Assembly (NCBI GenBank): GCA_003342815.1
Contig: PTEX01000004.1
Coordinates: 1,240,001-1,304,000 of the forward strand
From: Eudromia elegans
Lineage: Eukaryota; Chordata; Aves; Tinamiformes; Tinamidae
Length of the DNA stretch: 64,000 nt
Reading direction: 5' to 3'
The translations under genes were made by a program, and so were the position numbers. The notes under the pieces are model-generated. The model was not told the origin of the DNA. It searched no databases and saw only the letters and a program-made list of their open reading frames with translations. Numbering within the stretch: position 1 is the stretch's first letter; every line of letters starts with the position of its first letter. Below are positions 36,237-49,800 of this stretch, in pieces.

Positions 36237-37969
36237 CCTTGTGCTTATATCAGGCCTTCCCCTGCTCTGGAGAAAGGTCTTTAATAAAACACTTCCTTCC
36301 AAATGACAAAGAAAAGACTGCAGAGAGGAGTGGCTGGGGCACCTATCTGTCTGTCCAAATAATTAACTGGTCACCAACAGAAAAGCAATAAAGGCATTAA
36401 AAGGCTTAGCAGATCACTGACAGAGAAGCACAGATCCAATCCTCCTGCAAGTTCCTGCTCCATTATCATTCTGTCTGTATTGTTTATGTTCCTTAAGTCA
36501 GTATTCTTTTAAAAAATTTGGTAACTATATTTTTAACTCTCCAGCATGTCTCAGTGCCCATGGGGAGGAAAGAAGAATATATAATTCAGAACACAGTGAT
36601 GGTGACATAAAATAGCAATGCTAAGTCAGAACTGAAGTCTAGACAGGGCTACTACAGACCCGAAGAAGTCACCATTACACAGTTGAAAGCTGTCTTTGCC
36701 AAAAACATCACAAATAAAAACAGCATCACCAGCAAATTTCATGAGAAATAAGGAGGGACAACAAGGGATTTTAAAAATGCTGTTAACCCTACTTTCACCA
36801 TGCATCAAGCACTGCTGCTCCATTTAGTCACGCAGGTGGAAAATATGAATCTGAAAAGGCCCAAGGGGAAACACCGATTCCTCAATCCTCAGCAGACAAA
36901 TCATCTACACAAAATAAATACTTTAACTCGCACTACTCAAAGAGCAGAGCAACACAGACTTGCTGGTATAAAATTTCTGCTGCCATTCCCCAAAACGAAC
37001 GAGACAGAGGTACACATGAAGGAGGGTCTCGGGTTCTATATACGCTACCCAGACAGTTAAAACCAGAACCGAGCCTATTCTGGCCTTCCATCAGGCATCA
37101 GTTTGTCTGGGTCCTTTCTCATGGGGACAAGGGTTTAACCTGTGGAAATGACAGTGTTGGTGTGAATTAACTCCTCCAGCTCCTACCTGACCACAGAGAA
37201 CCGGAATTTTTCAACAATCCATGTGAGACACAATAACCATGTTCTCAAATTAGTGAAAGCAGCAGCAGGGACATGAGAATCAGAAGCACCTATATTAGTT
37301 CAAAATAAGGAGCATAAGAGGTTAAGGGCATCCAGCTGAGCCACGCACATGGGAATAAAAAGCCATGGTTGGGAAGCATAAGATAGTTGAAAGAAAATTT
37401 ACAGTCCTTTCTATGGGCCACTGCAGGCAACAGCTGACCCACATGTGTCCATCTGCCTCTTCTCCCCTACAAGATGCCCAAAGGAAAAATGCTTTCAGCT
37501 GACCAGCCCCTTTGGCTCTATGGTCCTGTTCTAAGGAAAACGTACTTGTCTGCAGAATAAATGGTGATACTACAGAGATCAAAGGCAGAAGCTGGCTTTT
37601 AAGACAGGGCTTCCTGGGCCACTCTGGAAAATACCCATCAAAAAAAGCTGAAGTGCAATGACAAAAAAATTGCAACAATTTATTTTTTTTGGTCCAAGAG
37701 GACTGCCAGTCTTTGATGCTGCTATTTGGAGGCTTCTCATCATCACTCAGTTATCTACAGAAGCCAGTAGCAACGCTGGTAAAGAGATCCCTAGGGATGC
37801 CGGTGAGGATTTACTCCAGGTGTGCAAGATCAAGAAGGAATCTTTGAGAGAGAGGGATAGAAAGAAGAGGAGGAGGTTGGAAAACAACGGCCAGATGAAA
37901 GGGGCCACCAAGCGTTTCCCAAGACAGGCAGCGAGAGCTCGTGGATGAGACCTTGTTCCTTCATCACAG

Positions 37970-38160
37970 AAAAGAGTCCACGCTCCCTTTCCTTCCTGCT
38001 TTCCTCCACTCTCCCAACCTCCTTCCTCATTGCAGTTTTGCCTTCCCTTCATCTTCATTTTGTTCTTCCTTTTCTCCTTCTCCTGCTCTGCCTGAGCCTC
38101 TCCCATCACGTCCCTGCTCGTGTTCTTCCCCTCTATTTGCTCTCCCACACATGGTCCCGT
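37970..38160 (+). repeat. Polypyrimidine-rich tract
   Basis: About 190 bases in which C and T strongly dominate on the plus strand, in CCTT, TCTCC and CTTTTCTCC strings. It abuts the CpG-rich patch that follows. Long pyrimidine tracts can form triplexes and often sit beside promoters, but no mirror symmetry was established. The open frames of 142-201 codons here are compositional. Confidence 0.6.
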
Positions 38161-38199
38161 ACTGGCTCCACACACTGCGCCTCAACCTCCTCACTCCAT

Positions 38200-38420
38200 C
38201 CCCTCGCGGCCGAGGCCATCGGCTCCACCCCAGCGTGGCTCTCCAGAGACTCCTGCCACAAGGAGCCTGGGCGAGGAGCCGAGGGAGCCCGAGGGAGGCG
38301 GGAGCGCACGCGGTGCCGCTGCAGCCGCAGCTCGGAGCTCACACCGGAGCAGCCCTCCCTTCGCCCGCAGCCTCCGGGCGCCACGGGAGCCGCTAATCAA
38401 GAGCGTGGGCCCACGGGCCA
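38200..38420. promoter_or_regulatory. CpG-island-like patch
   Basis: About 24 CpG in roughly 220 bases of high GC content, among the densest in the window. It directly follows the pyrimidine-rich tract. The combination would suit a TATA-less promoter or an orphan CpG island. No first exon can be identified in either direction. Confidence 0.5.
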
Positions 38421-39850
38421 GTCATCCCTGTACACAGGGCCAAAGGAGCAAGGTAGCTCGGCAAGGAGGAGAGATGAGGGGCCAGGCTCTATGCCAGTCC
38501 TGCCCATCAAGGACAGGCGGCAGGACGAGCACCAGAGCACACAGCCGTGAGCCTGGCGTGGCCCAGGCACCATGTATAACGGGCGTCTTGCTTCCCAAGG
38601 ACATACAAACTACGCATCGAGCAGGACGCTTCCCATGAACACTCATATAGAGGAAAGTACGTGGCAGCATTTTCTGTACAATGGCTTTTTTTTTCCTCAT
38701 TAATTAATACTTGTTAGGAATGGTAATCACATGGGAAAAAATACATTAAAACTGACCAACAATACTGTTTTACCTTCTATTCATGGCTTAATTTTTAAAA
38801 TGGTCCCTCTTGCCAACTGTGAAGGCAGCTCCTGCTTGAAGATAATACACCTGCTACCAGGCCTGCCTTGCCCTATTCCCTCTAATGGTTTCTGATGCCA
38901 GTTTGTTGTGCCCCGTCTTATTTCACTGAAAACTGGGAGGAAAAAAAAAAAAAAAAAGGTACAAATGTGCTTGAAGTTAAATACCAAAAACTGAGGCACT
39001 AGGGTCAGTGACTGCTATTGGGCACCAAGTGGCACGACATCCACAGATGCAAATCAGCAGCGGTGGGACACAGCAGCGGGTTAGCTCACCCCTCGTGGGC
39101 TCCTCTGGGAGGCAAACTCCTGGACTTCTAACACAGGACACAACAACTTGGGTGTTGTTATATTAACTCCAAATATCAGCACTGATTCCTAGCAACCTTC
39201 TAGCATGAAGCAACCTCAAGTTTTCTCCCAACTAGTTTCTTTTAGCTATTCCCCATTGAGCTACAGACCAAAAGGGGACCCCATATATACAGTTCATGCC
39301 CAGCACCAGCTTTAATTAGTTATGCAGCAGTCTTGGCAAAACTTCGCCCCCTAAAAGCAACATTGAGTCAACATCTCTCAAAAAAATTAAAATAAGAAAG
39401 AGTCAAGAATCTAAGAGATGGGGTGAGAAAGAAACAAGCAGGGGCAGCCCAGGCTCGCAAATTATCACGGACAAAGGACGGTTTCCAACAAGAAGCAATC
39501 CAGCCGTGTCGAACACCTTTTCTCCTAATCAGACACGAACACCCTCGTTGGCAGGGGAGAAGGCAGGCGGCCAGCAGAGCTCAGAGACAGCACAAGGTTA
39601 AAATACCAAAGCACGCGGAACAACTGCAAGAATTCGGGCATCGCTGACCAGCTACATCAGTTTGCCTCACGTTATGAAAAGAGCGGGATGCCCTTCACAA
39701 AGTTACAAATCCTTCCTTTCTGCATCATTTCAAAATGGAGAATTCCCTTCACATTTATCACCAAACAAAACACAAGAATGTAAGCGTTGAGCACATAACC
39801 TATTATATCCCTTCATCTTGCCTGCGTAAAATCTCAGCACCAAGGAGCTT

Positions 39851-39898
39851 AAAAAGAAAAAAAAAATAGAAAGAAAAAAAATAGAAAGAAAAAAAAAA
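39851..39898 (+). repeat. A-rich minisatellite-like tract
   Basis: Units of the form TAGAAAGAAAAAAAA recur about two to three times within a 48-base A/G tract. It is a simple repeat, likely unstable in length. Confidence 0.8.
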
Positions 39899-40990
39899 GT
39901 TAGTAGAGTCAAGACTTTCGTCCCAACCTTTGTTAAAAGGTTTTTGTTTGTCTGTTTTTTCCACTATCCCCCTGACTATTAATACCTCCCTTAATTCTAT
40001 GCAATTTACTCCCGTCTTATCATCTAGTCTACAACAGACACAAAAGTCCTTCGCCTTTTATTCCTGCGAGGCACCATCAAGCATCAGAATAATTCTGTGG
40101 GCACCGAAGACTAGAAGAAAATGGCAGTGTTTAGGGTAGTGCTGCACTAGCAGTGCACATTGCACTCAAATCTAACCCTCTCAAGTTCAAAAGCAAGACT
40201 GCAGATCATCAAGAAATAACTGGACTCCAAATATCTGCACCTGGTCCATGGTGGGTGTTAAATGACTTCTCATGAAGAATTGCTCAACTTCTTCTGGAAG
40301 TTAAAAACAGAATGATGGAGGAAAACGTGTTATTTAGCATGCTTTTATGCCCAAAAATCTGAGCAGGGGCCTCCTCCCTGCTGGGGCAGGTACCAGTCAA
40401 AGAGGGCCTTTCTACAGGGAGTACAGGGAGATCAGATTCCTACTAATGTGTTTAGGACATGATATATATCCTTATAATTTTCCATTATAAGTATAAATAA
40501 AGTCTCACTGTAGCCCACAGAACACAGCAATCAGAACTGGTATAAATCTTCTCAGCACTACAGAGGGAAAAAAAAAGAAGGAAAAATATTTGGACTTGTG
40601 TTCCTGCCACCAGGAGGGAATGGGCACAAGGAAAAGGAGGGAGAGCACAGGCAGGAGCCCTGCACGGGTTTGCTCTTTTGCCTGCTAGATGTGAGGGCAG
40701 AGGAGGGCAAGGGCCACCCTGCTCTCACGGGAGCGTTCTTCCTCCCCCACATACACCCAGCTGGGGCCAGCCCGACCTGCCTCCGCTCCAGCATGGGAAG
40801 CAGAACTGCTGTGGTGCCTCCCAGCACCTTCCGGCCCCGGGCAGCTCCCTGCTTTGCCCAGGTCTCAAAGCAGCCAGAGTCCCAGCCCTACTGTATGCCC
40901 ACAAACGCAAACGCCTTGTAGGACAGACCCCATGCAGAGCCCTGAGCAAATAATCAAGAACGTGCCAATTAGATAATGTGATATCAAAAG

Positions 40991-41040
40991 ACAAAGAGTC
41001 CAGAGAAGAGCAACACCAAGGATGGACGGGCTGAAGGGGA
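40991..41040 (+). mobile_element. Possible CR1 fragment
   Basis: CAAAGAGTCCAGAGAAGAGC, then AACACCAAGGATGGACGGGC, resembles the CR1 reverse-transcriptase 3' portion in which a gtccagagaagagcaacaaa string is followed by a gatg..agggctgg string. The match is short and ends quickly, so chance similarity is not excluded. Confidence 0.3.
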
Positions 41041-42104
41041 TGATTTATAGGAACATTAATCATGAGGTGTTTTTATTATTTCTTTCTTAAATTTATCTTA
41101 GAAATAGGATTACATAAACCAAAAGCATTAATCTTTCAGCAAACAAATCTGACTTTCCGGACTGGAATTGCAGGCCCAAGTTTTCAGAAGCATTTGTGCA
41201 AAAATAGCATAGCTTTGTAGCATAGAACAGCTGAGCAGTTTTACTATTGACTTGTGCTGGCAATTACCACGACTAGGAGGAGGAGTGTTTTGCTCTTCTT
41301 GAACACAAAAAAATCTTAACATTGGCTTAAAAATACTCAGTGATTTCACTGCAAGACATCCTACTTCCAAGTGCCTCCTTCCTTAAAAGTGCTGAAAGGA
41401 ATAACGCATTGGAATATGCAATTCTATATTGTAAACTCGGTCTCCTTTCAACCCATCTTGCATGGGTAGGTTCCTCCACAGTACCTTCCTCTGTACTGCG
41501 TATTTTCCTGGTGTTTGATCCAGATACGTGTCGAAAAAAAAGAAAAAAGAAAAAACCCACCAGCAAAGATAATAGCATCTGTGCTAAACAATTCTTTCAG
41601 AGCTTTAAACTCGCTTGGCCAAATCTTCACCTGCGAGCGTTACAAGGTTCCACACAACGCACCCCATTGCCTGACACAGCAGAGGCTGTGGTCCACGGGT
41701 TTGCGTATCAATAGCAGCAGATCCTGTGTTGCTGTACGCTGAACTACGGATAAAAGAACTGCTCTTTTGTTAGTCAAAGATGCCACAGAGCTACGAAGCA
41801 CTGACACTACGGGGTTGCTTAAAATCAAGCAATTGTGCTCCATTTATTCTTTCACACCTAATGCCTCACACAGCACTAAGTGGATCTATAAAACAAGGGC
41901 CTGCTCGATACTCCCCTCACACCTCTCTGAGCTGAACAGCAAAGCCACCAAAGTGGCTGCTGCTGCGCTGGTGTAAAAGCGATTCCCAAGGAGACTGGGG
42001 CCTTGAGGTCTCCTCCCCACACCGCTTCACTTTACATCATGTTAAATTGATCCAGGGATCAGTTCATCTGCAAAAACAACACACCACGACACTTTGTTTT
42101 AGCC

Positions 42105-42235
42105 GCCTGGCACACCTCCCGCTCGCGGCGGAACGCGGCTGCGCCGGGCGGCACAAAAGGCAGGAGCCTGAAATTGAAAATTGATCTCGCTGCGGCCACG
42201 TAGACTGGAAGAGCAATTTCCGAGCTGCGATTTTA
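42105..42235. promoter_or_regulatory. Short CpG-rich patch in conserved-looking sequence
   Basis: About nine CpG fall within 36 bases (42118-42154) and five more up to 42235. The second half (GAAATTGAAAATTGATCTCG, then GAGCAATTTCCGAGCTGCGA) has a mixed-composition texture often seen in conserved elements. A second CpG cluster of about eight lies at 42490-42550, with pyrimidine-rich DNA between. A promoter or enhancer reading is inference. Confidence 0.4.
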
Positions 42236-45200
42236 AATAACTCTTTCTTCTCTTATTTCCCCTCTCATACACATTCACATCTCTCCCTCCTTATTCTCCA
42301 CCTTTTGTCAAACGGGAACAAAGACTTTCACCATCTCTCTCTATTTCCCCAGCCTTCTCATCAATATTCTATTACCAAACAGGGCTTTAGCTTCATTTTT
42401 TTCTTTAATCAATAAGCAGCAAAGCAATGAGAGGAAAAAAATACAAATTAAAATCCCTGGCTGATAAAGAAATAGCCTTCAGAACAGCTAATCGCTGCTA
42501 AACCCCGCCGGCCAAGGGGGCGAAGCTGCCACGGCCGCCTGCCCGGCGTGGGAAAAGCAGAGCAAGGTAAAGACCTCAGGACCGGTCCTCACAGGAGCTT
42601 ACTGCCCTTACACAGCGATCCGGGGGAGCGAGAGTTCCTAAGGCCTGGGTGCTCGGGACCACTGGGGAAAGCCTGCAAGTGTCCATGGTTTGTCCCTGCC
42701 TGCACCATAGGAGCTGCAGCCAAGCGTCTTCACAGCTTTTCTGCCTTGGAAAGGTGTCCTCACCTCTCCTTAGTCCAGCTGCTCCTGCCTGGCATGGCCG
42801 GCTCCACACGCGAGGCGGGCAGGGCTCAGCTGGGGTGCACCAAAACGATCTATACAGGGATACGCCACATTAACATCTTAAAATGCATTATCTTACTAAA
42901 AATACCCTGAAATTATTTAAGATCACAGCATTCAATGGTATTTTCATTCCCATTTTGCAGGCTCCAAAATAGAAACAAACCACAAATAAATTGGTCCAAA
43001 TGCTAAAACTTCTGAACCCTCCGTTAAGTTATGAAACCTTCGTTTGACTCTGCCTGGATCCTGATTTGGTGTGTTATGGGTGCAAATCCTCCACAGTCAA
43101 GCTGACCTACTACATCAGTCTCATCAGGATGGCCAGAAACATAAGAGGAATGGACATACAGGAAAGCTAATTTCACTCTCCTTACTTATTCGTCTTGCCA
43201 CATGCTCTTCATAAAACATCAAGGTTAATGGGGAAAAATACATGCAATTTTACTTCTACTATTGTTGTATAAAATAAACAAATTCCATTAGTTAAGGCAG
43301 ACACGCAAGAAAAACAGAGAACGTAATCCTGGCATCCCTGAGGCCAGATGGATGATAGGGAAGAGCGTTTCCGTGAGCAGTCAGATCTCTGTTCTGTTAC
43401 TGCTTTCGTTTCCTTAGCGATCAAAGGAACTTCCAAGAGAGGCGGCCGGGTGGACACGCTGCATGTCTGGGGAATGAAAAGGGTCCAGCCCAAGTCAGCA
43501 GTGTGTTTTCTCTAGGAAGAGCGTTTACGAATCAGAAGATAGAATAAATTCAGAAATACAAAAAAGGGAATAGGAAACTACCCAGTTTTGACTCAGTTTT
43601 ACATCTTCAGGTAACAGCCCTGTGCTCAGGAGGCAAGAGCTCCTTGGCACTGGAGAGTGCCGGCCTGCACAGCGCTTCACCAGAGGGGAGGTTCAGAAGC
43701 CCCGTCATCGTCTGGCCTGTCCCTTGAAGCAGGGTTGCAAAGCGGCTCACATGGAGCCTCCTGGGTCCCTTCCAGCTCCTCATAGCCGTGTTCCAGCAGT
43801 ACACAACAAGCTGAAGGGAGAGGTTTCCTGTTCCAGATCTCCACAGAGGAGGGGGGGGAAAAAAAAAAAAAAATCACACCCAAAGTTGCAAACCAACACT
43901 TTTCACAGGATACACAACGACAAGTCCAAGACGGGACTGCTCTGAAGTCCACGTTTCAGCAGGGAGAGATGCGGGTGACTGCAGAGGGAGGACGTTTCCC
44001 TCGGCGCAGGTGCCGCAGCCGCCCCCACGATGCAGGGGATGGGTTCTGCCTTTCTAGCTAAGCACACAGGCCGAGTCCTCAAGCATTTACAATGATCAGA
44101 AGCTTCCTCTCCCCCTGTACAGCTGCACTGCACAGGGTGTACTTTCCACTTGGTGCTGGCACGGCCTTTCAGGTGTGAAGGGACGACTACTGCATAAATG
44201 CCTCGTAAAACACTTTGGAACTGTATGTGCCACAGCAGAAAAATTATTACTGTCTTGAATTCTTGTTTTAAAATATGCAGTGAATTTGATATGTTTGCCT
44301 GGGACAAGGAGATAAGAAGGGACACAAGCACTCCAAGGAAATGCGTGCGACGGTCGAACTAGCATCACCCAGTGTTTCCAAGTCAAATCACTAAAAACAG
44401 AATGGTGATAAGTATAAAACTGTGTCCCACCCTGGTGATGAAGACATATTATCTTTTCTCTTGTCTTTTCTGCACAACTTTCCAGCTAAGTGCAGTGCCA
44501 AAGCTAGGGCTCTACTTGCTAGGTGCCTTCTCTGTTAGAGTCACAATCCCCTTTGGGCTCATGAACAGCTAAGGTGAGTTTAGGTGCTTCCCTTTTCGGG
44601 CAGCATACTGCAACATAAATTCCTCATAAAGCTTTCAGAAGCAGTTGCATTAACCTTTCTGTTTAGTACCTGCATTAACCAGAGAGCTGCTACTTGGGAG
44701 CCAAAAGCTTTTGCTATGTAGTGAATGGCTTTAAAAATTAGATGAAGTAGAACCAGAAGTTGAGGGAGAAATCTCCGCATTGAGGAAAATGTAAGCTGGG
44801 AAATCAGGGAACATTGGCCAGGGGTGAGGGCTACAGAACTGTATAACAGCAAGCTCAATTAAGGGCTTGAGTCTCTCTCACATAAGACATTTCAGGACAT
44901 TGTTCATGCTGTTCAGCAGTCCCATAAGTGGTCATAAGCTCAGCACACTCTGGCTCCAGCTCAAGATTGCTGCCTTGCCAACAGCTTTCCTGATGCTCTC
45001 CATCCTACCCTGCTGACATCCAGGAAGCTCAGGCAGACGCTCACACCTGACGTTTGCTCACAAAGCTGCTTTCTGCAGAGCAAGGTTGATCTTGAGCGCA
45101 CGAGCAAGGAGTACTGATCTGCTTGAATTTCATCCTATGGATTTTTTCCCTCCTTCCAGATCTACAATAATAGGAATATAGCTCTACAAAAACAACCCAC

Positions 45201-45350
45201 AACATGCAGCTCAGCACACAAACTATTGCAAAAGGACTACAAGGAGGTAGCCCATTCAAAACCTCCAGGGATAAAGATACATATATACACATATATATCT
45301 CAATCTGGGAACGGTATTTGTGGCTCAGGCTACATAGGTTACTCTGCAAT
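42236..45350. other. Non-coding stretch
   Basis: A pyrimidine-rich part (42240-42360), the CpG cluster at 42490-42550, and a G8A15 run at 43851-43873 are the only landmarks. Short stretches near 42940-42990 resemble the cccattttgcag part of old MIR/L2 tails, too weakly to call. No gene. Confidence 0.45.
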
Positions 45351-45376
45351 AGGAATTGCAAAGAACTGCAATTCCT
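45351..45376. repeat. Perfect 10-bp hairpin
   Basis: AGGAATTGCA-aagaac-TGCAATTCCT is a perfect inverted repeat with 10-bp arms and a 6-nt spacer. About one such repeat is expected by chance per window this size. It is too short for a microRNA precursor. A 24-base TA/CA microsatellite lies 50 bases upstream (45277-45300). Confidence 0.6.
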
Positions 45377-45485
45377 GACAGGTCAGTCAATAAGAAAAGA
45401 CCCAAGAATACGCCAGAAAGAACTTGAAACCTGTAAATAACCCAACACACAGAAAACCCCATCACTTGACACATTTAGAAGGGGG

Positions 45486-45502
45486 AAAAAAAAAAAAAAA
45501 AA
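45486..45502 (+). repeat. A17 homopolymer
   Basis: A run of 17 A following GGGGG. No retroposed body is recognisable upstream. Confidence 0.8.
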
Positions 45503-46804
45503 TCAAAGAAGAGAACTTTGCACTACAATTCCTCAAAAGTATATGTGGGAAAAGTGTAAGAGTGTTGTCTAATGGAGAAGGTTGAACGGAATGCAACAGT
45601 TTAGGAGTGTCCTCATTTGACGACTTATTTTTTACAAAAGCGTTCTCTTCAGGAACGTAAAAACAAGGCCCGTCTCCTTATTCAACAGGGAGAAAAACAG
45701 AGATTCAGATCCTGCTGTCTTTCATCAAGTGGGAGCTGCTGAGCAGTGAGGTGGTGTCTCTGTTGTTCCTGCTGAATAAGAACAGGACAACCCACTCGGA
45801 CAAAAGGTGTCCAAAAGGTCAAAATCTCAATGTCAAAAATGAAAGGCCTAGAACTTGGGCACACGTCCCCCTGAGTGCCCAAAGCTCATGAAAATGTAAA
45901 ATGGCAAAAAGAGAGGCCAGGAACCACGGGTAACCATTTTCATGTTAATCCGAGATGGGAGGGGATAAATGCATCTCAATTTTAATAGCTCGAGTACTTG
46001 GAGATGAGGGATTAAGAGGAGAATCCTGTTTCCTAGGATTAAGAGGGCTGGGTTCACATGAAAACCTCAACCATGGAATTGCCTGCAGCAAAACAGTGGG
46101 TTTTATTATTTTTTTATTCTCTTTCAATAAATGAAAAACATCAGCTGGGGGTGGAGGGGGGGAGTAAAATCCATCAAAGGTTTAGAAAATAAAATCTGAG
46201 AGCAGAGGCTACAGGAATACAGTCAAGATAGGAATCAGATATTAAAAACAAAAATCAGTCCATGTTATTAGTAATATGGCAGATTAGAAAGAATGAGAGA
46301 TTTTAAAAATATATAATCAACTTCATTTTTCAGAATTCATGCTGTGGTTTATTTCTTTGCCCTTTGTTCAGATGGAGGCAGTGGAACTTGGCAGGCAAGC
46401 TTCAGGAATGGAAATTCACCCATTTTGCAGGTGAGAGAAGTACAGTCTGAGTATTAATTTGGACACCTTCTAGTTCACATTTTCTGAAGTTCTCAGCAAC
46501 AGCAAGACCTTTGTTTCTACATTAACACTTGAGGGCTTGTCTCTACTCTTCTAAAATGAACTGTTGAGGGGCAGGAGAACTATCTAAAGGACAAAAGAGG
46601 CAACAGGAAGCAAAGGGACCCTAGCGCTCCCGACACTAGCGGAACACGCACCAGTAATGCCAATAGGCGTTCAAAGCCTTGGATAAATAGGTTGTCCAAC
46701 AGCATTCTCAGTGATAGAACCAGCAGCCAAACCAAAAATCTACAGTTATCCTTCTTGAGCTTAGAAGGTGGTTTTAAAGAACATCAAGGTAATATATTTT
46801 ATTT

Positions 46805-46860
46805 ACATATATACACATACATGTGTGCATACACACCTATATACACATACACACACCCCC
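46805..46860 (+). repeat. TA/CA compound microsatellite
   Basis: Degenerate CATATATACACATACATG-type units running into CACACACCCCC. It is a simple repeat of about 56 bases. Confidence 0.85.
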
Positions 46861-49800
46861 TTTTCCCCATTTATTTTTCTATGGGCATTTTTTTGTTGTC
46901 ACAGGGTTTTCCAAGGACAGCCAAAGGCTTGATACCTACCACAAGTCATCTGAATAGGTCAAACTCATTAAACTGAGAGGTACTCAGATATAGTAATGAT
47001 AGACACTAGCACAAAGTCTTACAGTAACCAAGCCCAAACCTACCACAGTAAAACAGTCTGAATTAGGTCCTAAAACAATCTGAACTAGGCCCCTGCCAGA
47101 AGCAGCTTGGTCTCCTGATGGACCTGCCAACCAGCACATTATTTAGCATGAGGTCAGTGAGGAGAGAGACATTGCACCAGGCAGCAAGCAAGAAGGGTGT
47201 TTAGTGACACCCTGCTGGAAAACATCCTCTTCCCTTGCAGCCAAGGGCCACAAGTCCTCCCCATAACCGGACCTCCTGTGCAGGCACTATGTGAAACATT
47301 TGCCTCATCATGAGGCTCAACACAGGCGCTCAAGCTGGGAGGGAGAACTGAAAATCTCGGACTGCTCTACTATGCTGGGCCTTTCAGGTGCACAGGAGCT
47401 GCAAAATCAGGATGGCAAAATGCAATGGAATTTCTTAATGTAGTCACAAAGCGCAGTAGACTGCTGGGAATATAATACAATCCCAAAAAAAAAAGAAAGC
47501 CAAAAAGCCAAAAGAGCCATAGGGACACATTAGTGTCATAGCAGGATGGGAAATGTGGTATTCTAAACACAGCCACTCTTGGCTGTTTGCAAGGAACATT
47601 TAACTGCAATATTGACCAAGATGGTCCTCAATCTGCTTTGAAGGAAAAAAAAAAAAAGGTAGAGAAAAGAAAAAAAAACCTCCAAGATCAAGGATATCTC
47701 AAGCTTTCTCTGATGCAGGTCACTGAAGCTAACCTGGCTGCATGCAAAGGGCTGTATGAAGGCCTCCCCTTGCCTGACGTGATGGCAGACTGTCACAGCT
47801 AAACCTCGTGGGAATCATTAGCAAGGGACTCCCAAGGGAGCAAAAGCTCAGGGAACTGGGACACCAACCTGATCAGGAAATCACACACATTTTCCCATTG
47901 CTTATTCCTCTGGAAGAACCTTGGTCCTTTGGGACTCCTGAGGCTGCTAGAGCAGCAGCAGGTGGAGATCAAACCGAGCCATGGGGAAAGGAAAGTGCAA
48001 TCAGAGCACAGGTGGACTAAATGTGAACACACCGCCAGAACTTCATTAACAGACTGGAAGCATAGCTGCCTTCTCCAGCGTTCCCTCCAGCTGTGTGTCT
48101 CCCTTCTTTCCCCTGTTATTCTTGGAATTAGGATGACTCACCCCCCAATGAAACCAAGTCTAGCTGGCCCAGGGCCCTGACCCTTTTTTGTGCTGCAAAG
48201 GCCAGCAGCTGGAATTTGCTTGAACCCTTTTCCTCCGCACTCAGGCAGGTCAACAGTATCAGCACAGGATGACAGCAATGCCATTTGCCCAGAACTGGCA
48301 GGGTTTCTGTGTAAGGCAACACTAATATCAACTTTGAAAGGGGTTGCATGTCAAGTTCACAGTCTGCTTGTTTACTTCTCACTGAATAAGGAACAGTCAC
48401 AGGTAACCGAAGATCTAGGAGAAAGAAAATGGAAGATGAACCTGCAGTGCAAGAAGGCAATAAAAAAAGGAACGTGTGGTGCATACGAAGATGACCAAGA
48501 CATACAGGAGGCTCTTTCAATAGGAATCTATGACTCCTTCCTGAAAGGATCCGTCTAGTTCTTGGCACCATAACTGAAAGAGAATCAAGGGACAGGGATG
48601 GGAAATGGAAAGATCAGAAAACTGGGGGGTAAAAGAATGAGGAAAGACTAAAAAGAATCATCTAGTTTAAAAGAACAAAACAGCAACAGTAACAGTGAAG
48701 CTGACGGGATGCGACGGATGCATAGAAAAGCAAGGGGAAAGAACTAGGCTCAAGTGCCCAATAAAAGCACTTGAAATTTCCGTTTGCCAACATCAGGATA
48801 ACCTCCCACGACAATCCCACGCTCTGCACTTTCAGCCGGTTTTCACACACATAACTGTCCTGTCCCTGCTGACATGACCTCCCTGCTCCAACACGGCCAC
48901 GGAGGGATACATTACTTATCCCAGGGCCCTGCTCTCTTACCATGTACTGTAATCCTCATGCACTTACTTGCAACCCTCTTCCCTCCCTCACATGTTTCTC
49001 CCCCTCTTCCCCAGCAGTACCAATTCCTAGGAAAGGTTATAGATAAAGCTCCGCTTATAATATGATTTTTAAAAGTGTTCATTGATTCTGGGCTGTCCTA
49101 CACAGACACCAACAGCCAAGTGGCTCCTCTGCCATTGAGCCACACACAGGGGCACTTTCTGATCCAAGTTAAAGATCTACTCTTGGGACTAATGGCTCCA
49201 AAGATTAAGACACACTTAGAAACGACGCTGCATCCTCAAGAGCAAATATGAGGTTTAATATATGTGTTAAAGCTACAAAGAAAGTGTTGCATAGACAGGG
49301 GGGGACATCTCACAGCTCAGGTAAATTAAACTGGAAAAACAGTTTAAATGTCATTACGCCCTGATTTAACACCAACACAGATGGCTATAATGGCTTCACT
49401 CACTGGCTTTGAGCAGTAATTGCCACCTAAACCTTGTGTAGTCATTGCCCATTGGCACAGTAGTGGCACACAGCAGCAGCACACGCAGGGAGGCACCATT
49501 CCCTTGCAAAGATACATCCCAACATAACATTTGCTGTAAAAATACAAGGATATGTTACTATGCATGGACAGCAGTCCTGTCCATCACAATCACATCTTTA
49601 GGCAAGGAAAAGGCAGGAGAAAGGCAGGAAAATAAGAATCAGTCCCGATAAGCTCAAACAAAGCACCAAGGAAAACTACCCCAAAAAAAGAAAGAAAAAA
49701 AAACCCTCAGTTGAAATCACCTAGAGAGAAACAGCAGTAGACAGCAGCGCTCAATGTGTTTGGCTGAGAAGAAAGTTATTTACAGCAAGGTCTGGCCTCT

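Larger units (their letters stand above)
31151..37969. other. Non-coding stretch
   Basis: No supported gene. Small direct repeats occur: AGTTTAAAAT twice in tandem at 32805-32824 and CCTAGCTCAGG twice in tandem at 36215-36236. A weaker CTCF-like core, GCACTAGAGGGAG, is at 31764-31776. A-rich runs lie at about 32370-32390 and 32551-32567. The 34900-36100 part is AT-rich and repeat-poor with no landmark. Confidence 0.45.
38421..42104. other. Non-coding stretch
   Basis: No gene supported. It holds an A17 run (38941-38957), an A-rich repeat (39851-39898), GC-richer sequence at about 40590-40900 with overlapping frames, and a weak CR1-like fragment at 40991-41040. The stretch at 42040-42100 contains TGATCC-ag-GGATCA. 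Confidence 0.45.

Noticed and set aside
37945-38638. Overlapping 151-201 codon frames as a coding exon
   Set aside because: Three plus-strand frames are open at once over pyrimidine-rich and GC-rich DNA, and minus-strand frames overlap them, which points to composition rather than coding.
43677-43692. Possible CTCF core CACCAGAGGGGAGG
   Set aside because: Misses the first C and the conserved GGC.
43851-45502. Poly-A runs as retrogene tails
   Set aside because: No intronless gene body, SINE or target duplication is recognisable upstream of the runs.
48655-48672. Reverse CR1 box ATCATCTAGTT
   Set aside because: Too short, no CCAACC or terminal repeats beside it.
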